From: Chitinophagaceae bacterium
GTDB taxonomy: Bacteria > Bacteroidota > Bacteroidia > Chitinophagales > Chitinophagaceae
Length of the DNA stretch: 64,000 bases
Direction: 5' to 3'
Assembly (NCBI GenBank): GCA_019638625.1
Contig: JAHBTK010000002.1
Location: forward strand, 992,001-1,056,000
Below the pieces are notes generated by a model. It was not told the origin of the DNA. It was given only the letters and a program-made list of their open reading frames with translations, and searched no databases. A program made the translations under genes and the position numbers. This document shows positions 44,615 to 53,780 of the stretch, in pieces. The stretch's first letter is position 1. Every line of letters begins with the position of its first letter.

Positions 44615-45295
44615 ATGAAAAAACAGCGATTGTATCTGCCGGTTCCCGTCCGTCTCCTTATTGGCATCCTGGTATTTTTTACCGGGTTTGCATGTTTTCC
44701 GGCAAATGTCTTTTCCCAGGACGGGCTGCCGTCCGTTTCTTTGTTTGATGGCAAAACGCTTGCCGGCTGGAAAACGATCGTAGCCGGAGATCAGCCATTG
44801 TGGACGGTGGTGGATGGAAAGATAACAGGAGGTAATGGTATCGATAAAGTAAAAAGTAATTCCTACCTCTGCACAGAAAAAGAGTTTGAAGATTTCGAGC
44901 TCCGGTTTTTATTCCGCTTGTCCGGAGATGCTTCAGGCGGTATGATCAACAGCGGTGTTCAGTACCGGTCTGCTATTAAGGGAGGTGATATTATAGGATA
45001 CCAGGCGGATATCGGGAATGGCTACTGGGGCGACATATATGATGAGCACCGGCGGGGTCAGTTGGTAGCCGGCGACCTGACTGTGCTGAAGAAACTGCTG
45101 AAAGAAGACGGATGGAACAGCTATATTGTCCGGGTGATCGGCAATCGTCATGAACTGTATATCAATGGAGTAAAGACCGCGGACTATGTGGAGAAAGACA
45201 ACAATATACCTTCAAAAGGAGTGATAGGCGTTCAGCTTCATTCCGGGGGCGCTGCCAAAATCGAGATCAGCGACATCACCATCACCGAATTCTAA
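44615..45295 (+). CDS. DUF1080 (3-keto-disaccharide hydrolase) protein
   Basis: 226 residues. N-terminal basic and hydrophobic segment (PVRLLIGILVFFTGFACFPA) is a signal peptide. The domain SLFDGKTLAGWKT, FEDFELRFLFRLSG, GMINSGVQYRSAI and GVIGVQLHSGGAAKIEISDI is the DUF1080 concanavalin-like fold. Members hydrolyse 3-keto-glycosides or bind glycans. It is 14 bp upstream of a large dehydrogenase/cytochrome protein, forming a typical pair for oxidative sugar breakdown. Confidence 0.9.
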   Translation: MKKQRLYLPVPVRLLIGILVFFTGFACFPANVFSQDGLPSVSLFDGKTLAGWKTIVAGDQPLWTVVDGKITGGNGIDKVKSNSYLCTEKEFEDFELRFLFRLSGDASGGMINSGVQYRSAIKGGDIIGYQADIGNGYWGDIYDEHRRGQLVAGDLTVLKKLLKEDGWNSYIVRVIGNRHELYINGVKTADYVEKDNNIPSKGVIGVQLHSGGAAKIEISDITITEF

Positions 45296-45309
45296 TCATC
45301 AGTTATAAT

Positions 45310-48300
45310 ATGAAACCCTTTACGCTCATTCTTGCAATGGCAGCGGCCATTATTTCCTGCACCTCCGGAGAAAAAAAATCAGTTGTCGACTGGACGATAG
45401 CAGACAACAGAACGCCCGGAGAAGAGCTTTCCGGATTTAAGGTACCGGAAGGTTTCGTGGTGGAGTTGATCGCAAGCGAAGAAGATGGCGTCATTAACCC
45501 CATTGACATTACGTTTGACGATGCCGGCAGGTTGTGGACACAAACCGCCGTTATGTATCCGCTGGACCCTATAGCCGACATTCAGTGGAACGACCTGCTG
45601 GAGCTGATGAACGATGCGGAAAAACAGAAGGCGCACCCGAATTTCAGGCGTGCACTGGATTTATACAAAGGGGTGACCCGCGGGGAAGATAAGATATTGG
45701 TATTGTCTGATTTCTACGACTATAAACGCCCGGGAGCGACTGCTGCCGTGTGGGCGGACGGGCTTACCATACCCATGAGCATACTTCCGTATAAGAACGG
45801 AGCCTATGTGGCGCAGGGTTCGGAGCTGTTTTTTTTAAAAGATGCAGATGGTGACGGGAAAGCGGATCAGAGAGACAGTCTTTTTACGGGATTTGGATTT
45901 ACCGACACCCATACCATGACCCATTCGCTGGTAAAGGGTCCCGGAGGCTGGATCTACTTCAGCCATGGAGCGCTGAATAAAGGCGAGGTAACTTCCTATA
46001 CAAACGGAGATCTGAGGCTGCGCATGGATTATAGCAAAATAGCCCGCTTTTCAGGGGATGGAAAAAAGATGGAAATAGTGACCGCCGGGCTCAATAATAT
46101 ATGGGGTTTTCAATTGCGGGATAACGGCCAGTGGTATATAACGGAAGCGAACGACCTGGGCTTTTGTGTGGTGCCGATGGAGCCGGGTTCGGCATTGAAG
46201 GGAATAGGTAATAAGAAATTCAAACCCTACCAGCCGTTTTTGCCCGAATTATTTGATTTTCGGGTAGGCGGAACCGGTATATCCGGTCTGGCTTTTGCAG
46301 ATGACCTGTCCGGGTCTTTCCCGGCGGAGTGGAAAGACGTGGCTTTTCTTGCCAATCCCATCACCAGCACGATCAACGCGGTAAAAGTAAAACGCAACCC
46401 GGATGGAACAGTTTCGGGTGAACATCTGGCGGATTTTCTAAGTTCTAAAGACAAATATTTCCGGCCGGTGAATATGGAGTTCGGCCCGGATGGCAGCCTC
46501 TATATAGCAGATTGGTACAACAAGATCATTTCTCACAATGAAGTGCCTACCTCCCACCCCGAACGCGACAAAACCCGCGGACGGATCTGGCGCATCCGTC
46601 ATCAATCGCAGAAGCAGCCCGACATAACAGATTATTATAAACTGCCCGCTAAAGACCTGGCGGAGCATATCAAGTCTCCTTCCCTGTGGGCGCGGCGATC
46701 AGCGCTGAACCAGATTCTGGAACGCCCGGCGGAAGAAACAAGGGAACTGATCCCGGCATTAAAAGCCATAGCCGGCGATGGCTCCCTGGCGGAGCCTGTA
46801 CGAATTCATGCGCTTTGGGCGCTGGAAGGCTTGGGACAGTATGATGCCGGGCTTATAAAAACAATACTGGATGCCCGGGGAGCAGATGACCTGAAGAGGG
46901 AGACCATCCGTTCCCTGGTGAATACAGGGCTGGCCTCCGGGGAACTTGCTGCATTACTTGAGCCGCTGACGGAGGATGCCAACGCCATGGTGAGGTCACA
47001 GGCTTTGCGTACACTGCTGGAGGCTGGTAACAGTGATACATCAACGATAGCAGTTCTGGTGAAAGCCTGTAAACCGGAGTTGCCCGGTAACCGGATGGGC
47101 GGGGCTTTTGAACGTAAATTTGAAAGATACCTCGCTTTGCATGCCCTGGAAAAAAAACCGGAGGCGCTGCTGGCTTACCTGCAGGCTAATCCGGTCCCGG
47201 CTGAAAACCTGCGATGGGCGGCTATGGCCTTGCCGAAGGGACAGAAAGAAACCTGGTTCCTGAAAGCATGGGAACAGTCGCCCCCTACCGATCTGAAGGA
47301 GACGGAATTCATTATGGTAACCGGTATGCTGAACAACCCGCGGGTGCTTGCGGCGGTGAAACCTGTGATACAGGATACCACTTTTGCAAAACAGTACCTT
47401 ACTACAGCGGTGCAGAATGTGGAAGCCATGCAGGCGCCGCAGTTACCTTCCCTGTTACAGCCCGGCGCCATTGCCCTTCTGCAGAGCGGCGATGAGTCCG
47501 GGATAAAACTGGCGCTGGATGCTGCGGCGAGGCTGAAAATCAAATTGCCTTCCGGGCCTGTCGTGGCGCTGATCAATGAAGCGTCTGCCGATGAGACCAT
47601 CAGCCTTGCTTTGCGTGCCCTGGAAGTTTATGCCCGGGAAAACAAACCAGTTTTCGCACAGGCGGCGCAAAACGAAAAAATAAATTTTAACCTTCGAACA
47701 ATTGCCTTGCGCGCCCTCGTGAATCTTGACCAGGCGGAAGCTGCCCGGATAACAAAGTCCCTGCTGCCTGTCGCCAACGAGGAACAGAAAAGAAACCTCA
47801 GTTCTACGTTGTCGGGCTCCGTCCGGGGAGCAGCCCTGCTGAAAGAAATGTACGCGCAACAACTGATAGGGGCGGAATCATTCAGCATTTCCGCTGCGGA
47901 ACGCGTAAAAAATGCGGACCCTGTTGACAAACTGGGTGCGGCGATCCTTGCAGCGGTGCAGAAGAAAAGGGAGGAAGATGAAAGGGCATTTAAAGATAAA
48001 CTTGAAAAATATATCGCGATAGCAGAGAAAAAAGAAGGAGACCCCGGAAAAGGAAGCGCTATTTTTCAAAACTCCTGCCTGCTCTGCCATAAAGTTGGTG
48101 ATAAAGGACAGGACATTGCCCCGGCATTGGACGGTTCCGCCAACAGGGACAATGAAGCGCTTTTAACGGCGATCCTCAACCCCGACGCGGCGGTAGAGGG
48201 CGGGTATGAAATTTTCCGGGTAGTAAAAAGAGATAACAGCACTATTGAAGGGTATCTGTATAACAGGGCGGATAATGGCATCACCATCGCGATAATGGGC

Positions 48301-48444
48301 GGTAATAAAATTTTTGTACCCGATACCGATATCAAAAGCACCCAGGTGCTGGGCGGCCGCTCCTTTATGCCGAAGGGGTTGATCGATCAGTACACAGACG
48401 AACAGGTGGCCGATCTGCTGGCATATATCAGGACGTTGAAATAA
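45310..48444 (+). CDS. PVC-type heme-binding dehydrogenase lipoprotein with C-terminal cytochrome c
   Basis: 1044 residues. Lipobox IISCTSGEKK gives Cys18. Residues 40-430 form a beta-propeller dehydrogenase-like domain (GFVVELIASEEDGVINPIDI, GGWIYFSHGALNKGEVTSYT, GTGISGLAFADDLSGSFPAE, MEFGPDGSLYIADWYNKIIS). Residues 440-880 are HEAT-like helical repeats. The C-terminal domain (from about 905) is a c-type cytochrome with heme motif CLLCHK (NSCLLCHKVGDKGQ) and a distal Met in GRSFMPKGLIDQYTDEQVADLLAY. This is the membrane-bound dehydrogenase type common in Planctomycetes and Bacteroidota. It likely oxidises a sugar or alcohol and passes electrons to the respiratory chain, acting with the DUF1080 gene. 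Confidence 0.92.
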   Translation: MKPFTLILAMAAAIISCTSGEKKSVVDWTIADNRTPGEELSGFKVPEGFVVELIASEEDGVINPIDITFDDAGRLWTQTAVMYPLDPIADIQWNDLLELMNDAEKQKAHPNFRRALDLYKGVTRGEDKILVLSDFYDYKRPGATAAVWADGLTIPMSILPYKNGAYVAQGSELFFLKDADGDGKADQRDSLFTGFGFTDTHTMTHSLVKGPGGWIYFSHGALNKGEVTSYTNGDLRLRMDYSKIARFSGDGKKMEIVTAGLNNIWGFQLRDNGQWYITEANDLGFCVVPMEPGSALKGIGNKKFKPYQPFLPELFDFRVGGTGISGLAFADDLSGSFPAEWKDVAFLANPITSTINAVKVKRNPDGTVSGEHLADFLSSKDKYFRPVNMEFGPDGSLYIADWYNKIISHNEVPTSHPERDKTRGRIWRIRHQSQKQPDITDYYKLPAKDLAEHIKSPSLWARRSALNQILERPAEETRELIPALKAIAGDGSLAEPVRIHALWALEGLGQYDAGLIKTILDARGADDLKRETIRSLVNTGLASGELAALLEPLTEDANAMVRSQALRTLLEAGNSDTSTIAVLVKACKPELPGNRMGGAFERKFERYLALHALEKKPEALLAYLQANPVPAENLRWAAMALPKGQKETWFLKAWEQSPPTDLKETEFIMVTGMLNNPRVLAAVKPVIQDTTFAKQYLTTAVQNVEAMQAPQLPSLLQPGAIALLQSGDESGIKLALDAAARLKIKLPSGPVVALINEASADETISLALRALEVYARENKPVFAQAAQNEKINFNLRTIALRALVNLDQAEAARITKSLLPVANEEQKRNLSSTLSGSVRGAALLKEMYAQQLIGAESFSISAAERVKNADPVDKLGAAILAAVQKKREEDERAFKDKLEKYIAIAEKKEGDPGKGSAIFQNSCLLCHKVGDKGQDIAPALDGSANRDNEALLTAILNPDAAVEGGYEIFRVVKRDNSTIEGYLYNRADNGITIAIMGGNKIFVPDTDIKSTQVLGGRSFMPKGLIDQYTDEQVADLLAYIRTLK

Positions 48445-48685
48445 GTTGTTAACAGATAAACAACGACTTCCCCGCAATGTCTCCTTCTTCCAGGCTTAAT
48501 GCGCAGCAAAAGGGACGCTGCGGAGAACCGGAAACGATTTTGATATTTGCTGCTATTACCGGTATGGATTAATACCAAAATAGAGAAGTATGACCTTAAA
48601 TATATGCTCTCTGTAGGCTTCAGGTCCAGCCTACGCACAAACCTGGACACCGAGCTGAGACGCTGAGAAAGGAAGGCAGCGGTTG
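48445..48685 (+). other. Stretch between cytochrome gene and cassette array
   Basis: No gene. One plus-strand frame near 48,580-48,665 reads IEKYDLKYMLSVGFRSSLRT and ends in a stop, perhaps the tail of a lost gene. The left edge of the array falls at about 48,685, where the composition turns AT-rich. Confidence 0.3.
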
Positions 48686-49537
48686 CTACCAAAATTTCCA
48701 CCATTTATTTTTTGTTGTCAACTCCGCAACCATAATTTTCTTTATTGGCTTTGGATTAGTCTTTTCATGTTCAAATTGTAGATTAGCTGCCAATTTTGTA
48801 ATTCTCCAATCAGCGACGTAACCAAATTTATTTCCTTCCGTGCTGTACTCTCTGTCAACTTTTATTTTGCCAATAAGTTCAAAGAAATTTGCAAACATTT
48901 TTTTGAAGCTGTCAGGATATGTCCAGACAATAATTGCATCGTCCTTCCAGTTAGCATAGTTTCTAATTAAGATTTCTGCATCTTTAAAATCTTTTACTGT
49001 TGGTTTGTTCGGTTGGTTTATTCTTGTTCCTGCTACTAAATTAAATCCAGTTTCACTGTCGTTAATTTCTCCTAAAATTATAATACCACCATAGTTCCCA
49101 TTTTCATGAACAAATGTCAAACAGTCGCCTACTGCAAAAATTGGTTTAACGTTTTTTTCTTTTGCTCTTGGCTTTGCTTTAGCTTTTTCAGTTTGAATTT
49201 TTGTTAAGAAGTTCTGTAAATCTACTTTTCTGTTTTCAATGTCTTTCTTATCGGCATCTAGACCTTTCCATATTCCCAAGTCACCACCGCTTTCGATAAT
49301 TGTCTTAACTTTTTCAAGTATGTGAGGGTCTAATGATTTTGTTTCCCACTGTGCTAAAGCAAGAGCGAACCAAAAATTATTGCAGTCGTCTGGGTTTTCA
49401 ATTAACTCCGTATTATCTGAAATAAGTTTTGCAGAAATGTCAACGGGATTTTGTCCAGCATTGTAAAGTTCAAAAAAACTATCGTAGATGTCGCCAGAAG
49501 TGTCGTTCTCTTTTATATTAGTTCCCCAAGTTCCCAT
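48686..49537 (-). CDS. Cassette protein, unknown, N-terminus DUF4259-like
   Basis: 283 residues, soluble and acidic-basic mixed. The start MGTWGTNIKENDTSGDIYDS resembles the DUF4259 opening (MGxWGxxxFENDxA). The middle (residues 120-135, KAKAKPRAKEKNVK) is a Lys/Ala linker. A second domain follows (FAVGDCLTFVHENGNYGGII, VWTYPDSFKKMFANFFELIG) and ends in WWKFW. Last cassette gene at the left edge; its stop lies at the array boundary, and the end expected to match its TTAGTGGCAACC start is not found, so the unit may be truncated at its attC. Confidence 0.72.
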   Translation of the reverse strand: MGTWGTNIKENDTSGDIYDSFFELYNAGQNPVDISAKLISDNTELIENPDDCNNFWFALALAQWETKSLDPHILEKVKTIIESGGDLGIWKGLDADKKDIENRKVDLQNFLTKIQTEKAKAKPRAKEKNVKPIFAVGDCLTFVHENGNYGGIIILGEINDSETGFNLVAGTRINQPNKPTVKDFKDAEILIRNYANWKDDAIIVWTYPDSFKKMFANFFELIGKIKVDREYSTEGNKFGYVADWRITKLAANLQFEHEKTNPKPIKKIMVAELTTKNKWWKFW

Positions 49538-49595
49538 TAAGTAAGATTACATTTATTTATTGTTTTCAAAATAGTGCAGGGCGTCCATAAAGGTT

Positions 49596-49731
49596 GCCAC
49601 TAACGGTTCGGGGCTTGGCGTTCGGTCGGGCTTCGGAGCATAAAGTTTCAATTTATTACTAAAGTTCATTAAATGCATAAAGCTCCAAATTTGCACGTCA
49701 ACCCGCCTGACGCAAAACCCGTGTTAGTGGC
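49596..49731. repeat. attC-like element E1
   Basis: Left arm GCCACTAACGGTTCGGGGC and right arm CCCGTGTTAGTGGC (with CCCGCCTGACGCAAAA before it) are imperfect inverted repeats. The right arm is identical over 37 bases with that of E4 (54,748-54,784). The stop codon TAA of the 113-aa gene (49,724-49,726) is supplied by the core TAAC on the minus strand. Confidence 0.75.
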
Positions 49732-50065
49732 TGGGCTTCTTCTCAATATGTTGTTTAAGGTTGTCAATTAGTTTTTCTATGTCGTTATAAAATTCTGTCT
49801 TGTGTGGTTCTGCCAATGTTTCAAGGTCAGGTGCCCCCAAATGATGTTCAATTTCGTGTAAAATCAAGTCTTTGATTTCTGTTCTTGTCTTACTGCTGTA
49901 AACAGCACTTAAAAGTTGAGTTGTCAAACAGTCGTATTCATCAATCGGTGCTTCCGCATAAATTAGCCTGCAAGGGTCAAATTCGTTTACGAAACTCTGA
50001 GCTATGTCAAAGTCTTGTTTGAATTTGTGTTTTAAATCAAATTTATGTTTGTTATGCTCACTCAC
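49724..50065 (-). CDS. Cassette protein, unknown (113 aa)
   Basis: 113 residues. A HELHEIEHHL region in the middle (DLILHEIEHHLGAPDLETL) and IDEYDCLTTQLLSAVYSSKT stand out; there is weak likeness to DUF1871-type small proteins, which I could not confirm. Its start overlaps the end of the previous gene by 8 bp (50,058-50,065), so the two are coupled inside one cassette. The stop is provided by the recombination core. Confidence 0.65.
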   Translation of the reverse strand: MSEHNKHKFDLKHKFKQDFDIAQSFVNEFDPCRLIYAEAPIDEYDCLTTQLLSAVYSSKTRTEIKDLILHEIEHHLGAPDLETLAEPHKTEFYNDIEKLIDNLKQHIEKKPSH

Positions 50066-50531
50066 TTTCCAATTCCCTATTTATTGTCCAAGGTGTTTTA
50101 GCGTCAAATTTAATTTGAACAAGATTGTTTTTTTTGTCAAAGAAAGTCAATGCACTGTCGTAACGAAAGCCGATACTAAATCTGTCATTTATTGGTGTCA
50201 AGTCAAATGTAAAACCATTATTTCCTGTCGGCACTGTGCAGTCCTTACCTTTGAAATGTCCTTTAAAATGAAACCAACCACCGTAATAATGTAGTCCGTC
50301 CGATTGTCGGCAGTAATGGCATATTTCACTTTCTTTTTTGAAGTCAATTCCAAGTTGGTCAAACAGTTTTTTAATCTCTTCTGGGTAAATATTTTCCCTA
50401 TTGTTAGCAAAGTTTTTACAGTCACTGCAATCACAACTTTCAGGTCCACCAACAACAACTTTGTCGTAAGTCAGTTTTGTTAATTCTCTGTCCACGATTA
50501 ATTCCCACTCTTTGAATTTTACTGTCGTCAT
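50058..50531 (-). CDS. Cassette protein, unknown, with CxC..C metal-binding-like motifs
   Basis: 157 residues from the ATG at 50531; 17 further in-frame codons upstream read through the element end and are excluded. DCSDCKNFANN and ICHYCRQSDGLHYYGGWFHF carry Cys/His pairs that could bind zinc. Not recognised. It shares a cassette with the downstream 113-aa gene. Confidence 0.7.
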   Translation of the reverse strand: MTTVKFKEWELIVDRELTKLTYDKVVVGGPESCDCSDCKNFANNRENIYPEEIKKLFDQLGIDFKKESEICHYCRQSDGLHYYGGWFHFKGHFKGKDCTVPTGNNGFTFDLTPINDRFSIGFRYDSALTFFDKKNNLVQIKFDAKTPWTINRELESE

Positions 50532-50615
50532 TTTCTCTTTCGGTTGTGTCGTAATAGCCTTACCACTAACGGTTGGGGTCAAGTAGGCAAAAGCATTTCA
50601 GCTTAAGCCTCTCAC

Positions 50616-50650
50616 AGAACCGTACGTGAACCTCTCGGCTCATACGGCTC
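50616..50650 (-). ncRNA. Group II intron domain V
   Basis: Minus strand GAGCCGTATGAGCCGAGAGG continuing TTCACGTACGGTTC folds as the conserved 34-nt domain V hairpin with the AGC triad. It lies 14 bp after the reverse transcriptase stop, as expected. Confidence 0.85.
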
Positions 50651-50663
50651 TTGACATACAATC

Positions 50664-51917
50664 TTAGATTTTACTCAACGACCAATGGACAAATATATTT
50701 GGATACCTTGTCTTAATGACCCGTAGCCAATCATAAGCCTTTTGGTAGCTGTTTAATCTCTTATACTTGTTCTTTACCCACTTTGCTATGCGGTAGTCCA
50801 AATATCGGAATAATCTTTCTGGTGAAAAGGTATTTACCTTGCCAAAATAATTAATAATTCCTCTTGTCTTAGCGTTCAGTAAGGCGGCTATGTCCTGTAT
50901 TGTCCATGTACTTTGCCGCTGGAAATTCATTTGTTTCCAGTCCGATATGATACGTGTCCTTGACTTCATGCTCATCTCGCAATCAAAGCCGAGAAAAACG
51001 CCATTGTCCCTATTGCTTTTCTTCGTCATAGGCTTGAATGTGTGTCCTAAGAAATCGAATTTCCCGGGATAGTCTTTTCGTGCCTGTCGCCGATAGTCCT
51101 GGCAATAGGTAATTTTGGTCTTCTCTTCGCTTAATCGCAATTGGCATTCCTGTAGCCTTCGCCTGATGCCCGCTAATACATAATGACTTTGCTTTTCGCT
51201 GATGCAATGAACTACTATATCATCTGCATAGCGTACAAATCTTATTGCCGGAAATGTTTTCTTTAACCATTTGTCTAACACGTAATGCAAGAATAAATTG
51301 GCTAACAAGGGACTGATAACACCTCCTTGTGGCGTGCCCTGCCCTTGTTTGTGAACAAGTCCTTCCGGAGTTTGTACTGGCGCTTCCAGCCATCTGCGTA
51401 TGTACATTTTCACCCACTTTTCCGGCACATGCTTGTCTATGGCTTTCTTCAATAACTCGTGATTGACTTCGTCAAAGAAGCTCTTGATGTCCATATCAAT
51501 GACCCATGCGAATTGCCGTACATTTTCCCGTACCTGCTCTAACGCCTGGTGTGCGTTCTTGTGGGGGCGATAGCCATACGATTGTGGCAGAAACACTGCT
51601 TCCATGCGTGGTTCGAGGTAGGATTTTACTACTTCCTGAGCTATCCTGTCGCTGATGCTCGGTATGCCCAGTTTTCGCTTTCCTCCATTACTCTTGGGGA
51701 TGATAACCTCTTTCACGGGCATAGGGAAATAACTGCCACTTGCCATTCTGTTACAAAGCTTGTACAGATTTTTGGATAAGTTCCCGTCAAATTCCTGAAG
51801 CGATACTTCATCCACGCCTGCACTTCCTTTGTTGCTCCTGACCTTGCGGTAGGCTTCCCGAACCATGTCTTTGGTTACCGGAACCGGTTTTGATTTTGTC
51901 TCGAATAAGTCTGTCAT
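50664..51917 (-). CDS. ltrA: Group II intron reverse transcriptase/maturase
   Basis: 417 residues. RT blocks: SNKGSAGVDEVSLQEF (RT0-1), FLPQSYGYRPHKNAHQAL, VIDMDIKSFFDEVNHELL (Asp141, Asp143), QGTPQGGVISPLLANLFLHY and the catalytic YADD (230-233). Residues 320-417 form the maturase (GIIM) domain (IQDIAALLNAKTRGIINYFG, YLDYRIAKWVKNKYKRLNS). No HNH endonuclease domain follows, as is usual for group IIC intron RTs. It reverse-transcribes and helps splice its own intron. Confidence 0.95.
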   Translation of the reverse strand: MTDLFETKSKPVPVTKDMVREAYRKVRSNKGSAGVDEVSLQEFDGNLSKNLYKLCNRMASGSYFPMPVKEVIIPKSNGGKRKLGIPSISDRIAQEVVKSYLEPRMEAVFLPQSYGYRPHKNAHQALEQVRENVRQFAWVIDMDIKSFFDEVNHELLKKAIDKHVPEKWVKMYIRRWLEAPVQTPEGLVHKQGQGTPQGGVISPLLANLFLHYVLDKWLKKTFPAIRFVRYADDIVVHCISEKQSHYVLAGIRRRLQECQLRLSEEKTKITYCQDYRRQARKDYPGKFDFLGHTFKPMTKKSNRDNGVFLGFDCEMSMKSRTRIISDWKQMNFQRQSTWTIQDIAALLNAKTRGIINYFGKVNTFSPERLFRYLDYRIAKWVKNKYKRLNSYQKAYDWLRVIKTRYPNIFVHWSLSKI

Positions 51918-52453
51918 CCTTAATTGTCCTAAGTTGTTTACCTGTTCAAGACTGTATGTCTGTCGCCCTTCGCTCCATGTTCATTACAAACACTTCATTG
52001 CTACTACAACGACATCCGTCATCCTTACAAACTTCGATACTGTAAGCCTTGTGGGTATTGCCCATTTGTGCCGTTCTCTTTGCATTTTGTAAGGACTTCC
52101 TGAGTTCCGTATAAAAGCCTGAAATTAAGTTCACACCTGCTCAGTTGCGTTTGCCCTGTAACCAATATTCAAGCTCCCGTTACAGCTTTTCACTTGCAGC
52201 CAAGAATACAAGCTTTTGACAAAATGTAGCCACTTCACACAACTTCTTCACAGGTTCACTTTCGTTTGTCTCCTTAATTCGTACCTGACTATTGTTGATA
52301 GCCTTTTCTTCCTACCGTTTAACACCTGTTTGTTACCACCCAGGCATCGGGAAGTGGTTTGATGCCTGCTCTTGAAAGCCGACACCGATGGGTCGTCCAT
52401 CATCTTTTATACAGCATTGACTAACTGTTTGGTGTTAGTCATTCACAGCACAC
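51918..52453 (-). ncRNA. 5' part of group II intron RNA (domains I-IV)
   Basis: Non-coding; starts GTGTGCTGTGAATGACTAAC at 52,453 and runs to the reverse transcriptase start. Local hairpins are visible (ATTCAAGC, TTTTGACAAAATG) but I have not folded the domains. Confidence 0.6.
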
Positions 52454-52481
52454 CCTGGCGATGTGGCGGTATTCCGTGATT

Positions 52482-52506
52482 CCTGCCCGTCCGGTCAGGC
52501 GGGCGT
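52482..52506. repeat. Short palindromic repeat, copy 2
   Basis: TCCTGCCCGTCCGGTCAGGC followed by GGGC shares the core CCGGTCAGGC with the repeat at 23,377-23,397. Both copies can form a hairpin (GCCCG with CGGGC). This one sits within element E2 next to the intron insertion point. Confidence 0.45.
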
Positions 52507-52668
52507 CCGCTCGTAACCGCTGCTAAATTAATAACTAAAAGTTCATTATTTATTCCATTGTCTGGCTTTATTCGTCGCGGTGGAACTGAAGCCCAATAGC
52601 GAACAAAACAAATGCTCATTGTTATTCCGGCAGCCCAACTTGCACAAAACCCCATGTTGGCAGTAGTT

Positions 52669-53580
52669 TTATTTGACTTTGTCCACCAATTTTTTGTCAA
52701 TGCTCATTAGCATATATTCCAATCTCTTATTAAAGTATTCATCTTTGGGTAAAGCTTGAATCATCTGCTTTGCATTGTCAAATTGTTTGTTAGTTACCAG
52801 ATACCTCAAAAACCATTGGAAAAAATCAGGATGCTCCTTTAGTAAAGTTGTTTTATTCTTTAAAACATTTGTAATGGTTTTTTTCTCAATAGACTTAAAT
52901 ATTTTAGGGTTAGTCTTCTTAAAATAATTAAATGCCCAAAAGTTGAGTTTTGTATCAATTAGTTCTATTATTCTCCCATTTAAGGAAGAATCAAATCTTT
53001 GTCTGTCAAAAATATCCGTGTAAACACCGTCATAAAAATCAAATCTGTCAACCAAAATAAAACTGTCAATTGGTTTAAGAATTTTGTCAAGAAATTTTGA
53101 GTCTTCTTTTGCACCAGTTGACCTTGCATAGTTCCAATTTCCCGACCAATCTTGAAGTAAAATTTCATAAGTAGGCTCTGTTGAAATCATACAACCATAT
53201 TGCCATTCTATACTATCCTTATTTTTAAATTCCGAAAGAAAAAAACTATAGTAATCGTAGTTGTAATCCCTTTGTTTAATTAGCTCACGGAGAGCAAACA
53301 TCCTAATTACGCCATTTGAATGTTTTGTCAAGGCTACTAATTCTTGAGAGGAAATAATTTTAACTAAGGCTAGAAAATTAAGGTAATTATCATAGTCATT
53401 GGGGATTTTAGTTAGTCTGATTCTATCAGAGTCCGGAAGTTCACTATAAGGTATAAAACCAACACCCTTCATTTCACTTTCCAAACGATTAATTTTTACT
53501 ATCTGTTTGATAATGTCGTCTCGGTTCTGTGCTTTTAGAAGTAGCGGTGTGAAAAAGATTAGAATGGTTATTAGTTTCAT
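52669..53580 (-). CDS. Cassette protein: secreted, HEAT-like, unknown
   Basis: 303 residues with a signal peptide (LITILIFFTPLLLKAQ). The mature part is helical (LVKIISSQELVALTKHSNGV, IRMFALRELIKQRDYNYDYY), like HEAT repeat proteins, and ends in KKLVDKVK. It is unrecognised. Its cassette starts TTAGCAGTAATTTT, complementary to the end AAAACTACTGCCAAC. Confidence 0.7.
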   Translation of the reverse strand: MKLITILIFFTPLLLKAQNRDDIIKQIVKINRLESEMKGVGFIPYSELPDSDRIRLTKIPNDYDNYLNFLALVKIISSQELVALTKHSNGVIRMFALRELIKQRDYNYDYYSFFLSEFKNKDSIEWQYGCMISTEPTYEILLQDWSGNWNYARSTGAKEDSKFLDKILKPIDSFILVDRFDFYDGVYTDIFDRQRFDSSLNGRIIELIDTKLNFWAFNYFKKTNPKIFKSIEKKTITNVLKNKTTLLKEHPDFFQWFLRYLVTNKQFDNAKQMIQALPKDEYFNKRLEYMLMSIDKKLVDKVK

Positions 53581-53637
53581 AAAATGCTGATTAGACTTTT
53601 TATATTCCCTACGGTTAGAATACTGTCTGCAAAAATT

Positions 53638-53776
53638 ACTGCTAACGTCCGGCGGCTTTGCGATGGTTCGGCAATATCGAACCGTCAGTTGAGTTTTGCA
53701 CCAAAGTTAAATAGAATTACCGAAGTTGAACCTATGACTGTCAGCCGCACTATTGCAAAACCGATTGTTACCTGCC
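53638..53776. repeat. attC-like element E3
   Basis: Left arm GCTAACGTCCGGCGGCTTTG and right arm GCAAAACCGATTGTTACCTGCC; GCGGCTTTGCGATGGTTCGG matches the reverse complement of the right arm (TCGGTTTTGCAATAGTGCGG). Ends match the flanking cassettes: left TTAGCAG.. family, right GGCAGGTAAC. Confidence 0.7.
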
Positions 53777-53780
53777 GTAA

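Larger units (their letters stand above)
50578..52453 (-). mobile_element. Group II intron with reverse transcriptase
   Basis: On the minus strand the 5' end is GTGTGCTGTGAATGAC, fitting the GUGYG start. The 3' end follows domain V and VI and stops at ...CTACTTGAC (AY end). About 536 nt precede the reverse transcriptase (domains I-IV), and domains V-VI follow it. It sits within attC-like element E2 and reads in the same direction as the cassette genes. Group IIC introns that target attC sites are known; I did not assign a subclass. Confidence 0.85.
50562..52668. repeat. attC-like element E2, split by a group II intron
   Basis: The left end (50,562-50,578, ACCACTAACGGTTGGGG) and the right part (52,454-52,668, ending CCCCATGTTGGCAG) belong to one element separated by the intron. 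Joined, GGTTGGG runs into CCTGGCGATGTGGCGGTATT, which pairs with the right arm rc GGGGTTTTGTGCAAGTTGG through a similar series of bulges. Its core ends match their own cassettes (TTAGTGGTAA to the left, CTACTGCCAAC to the right). Confidence 0.6.
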
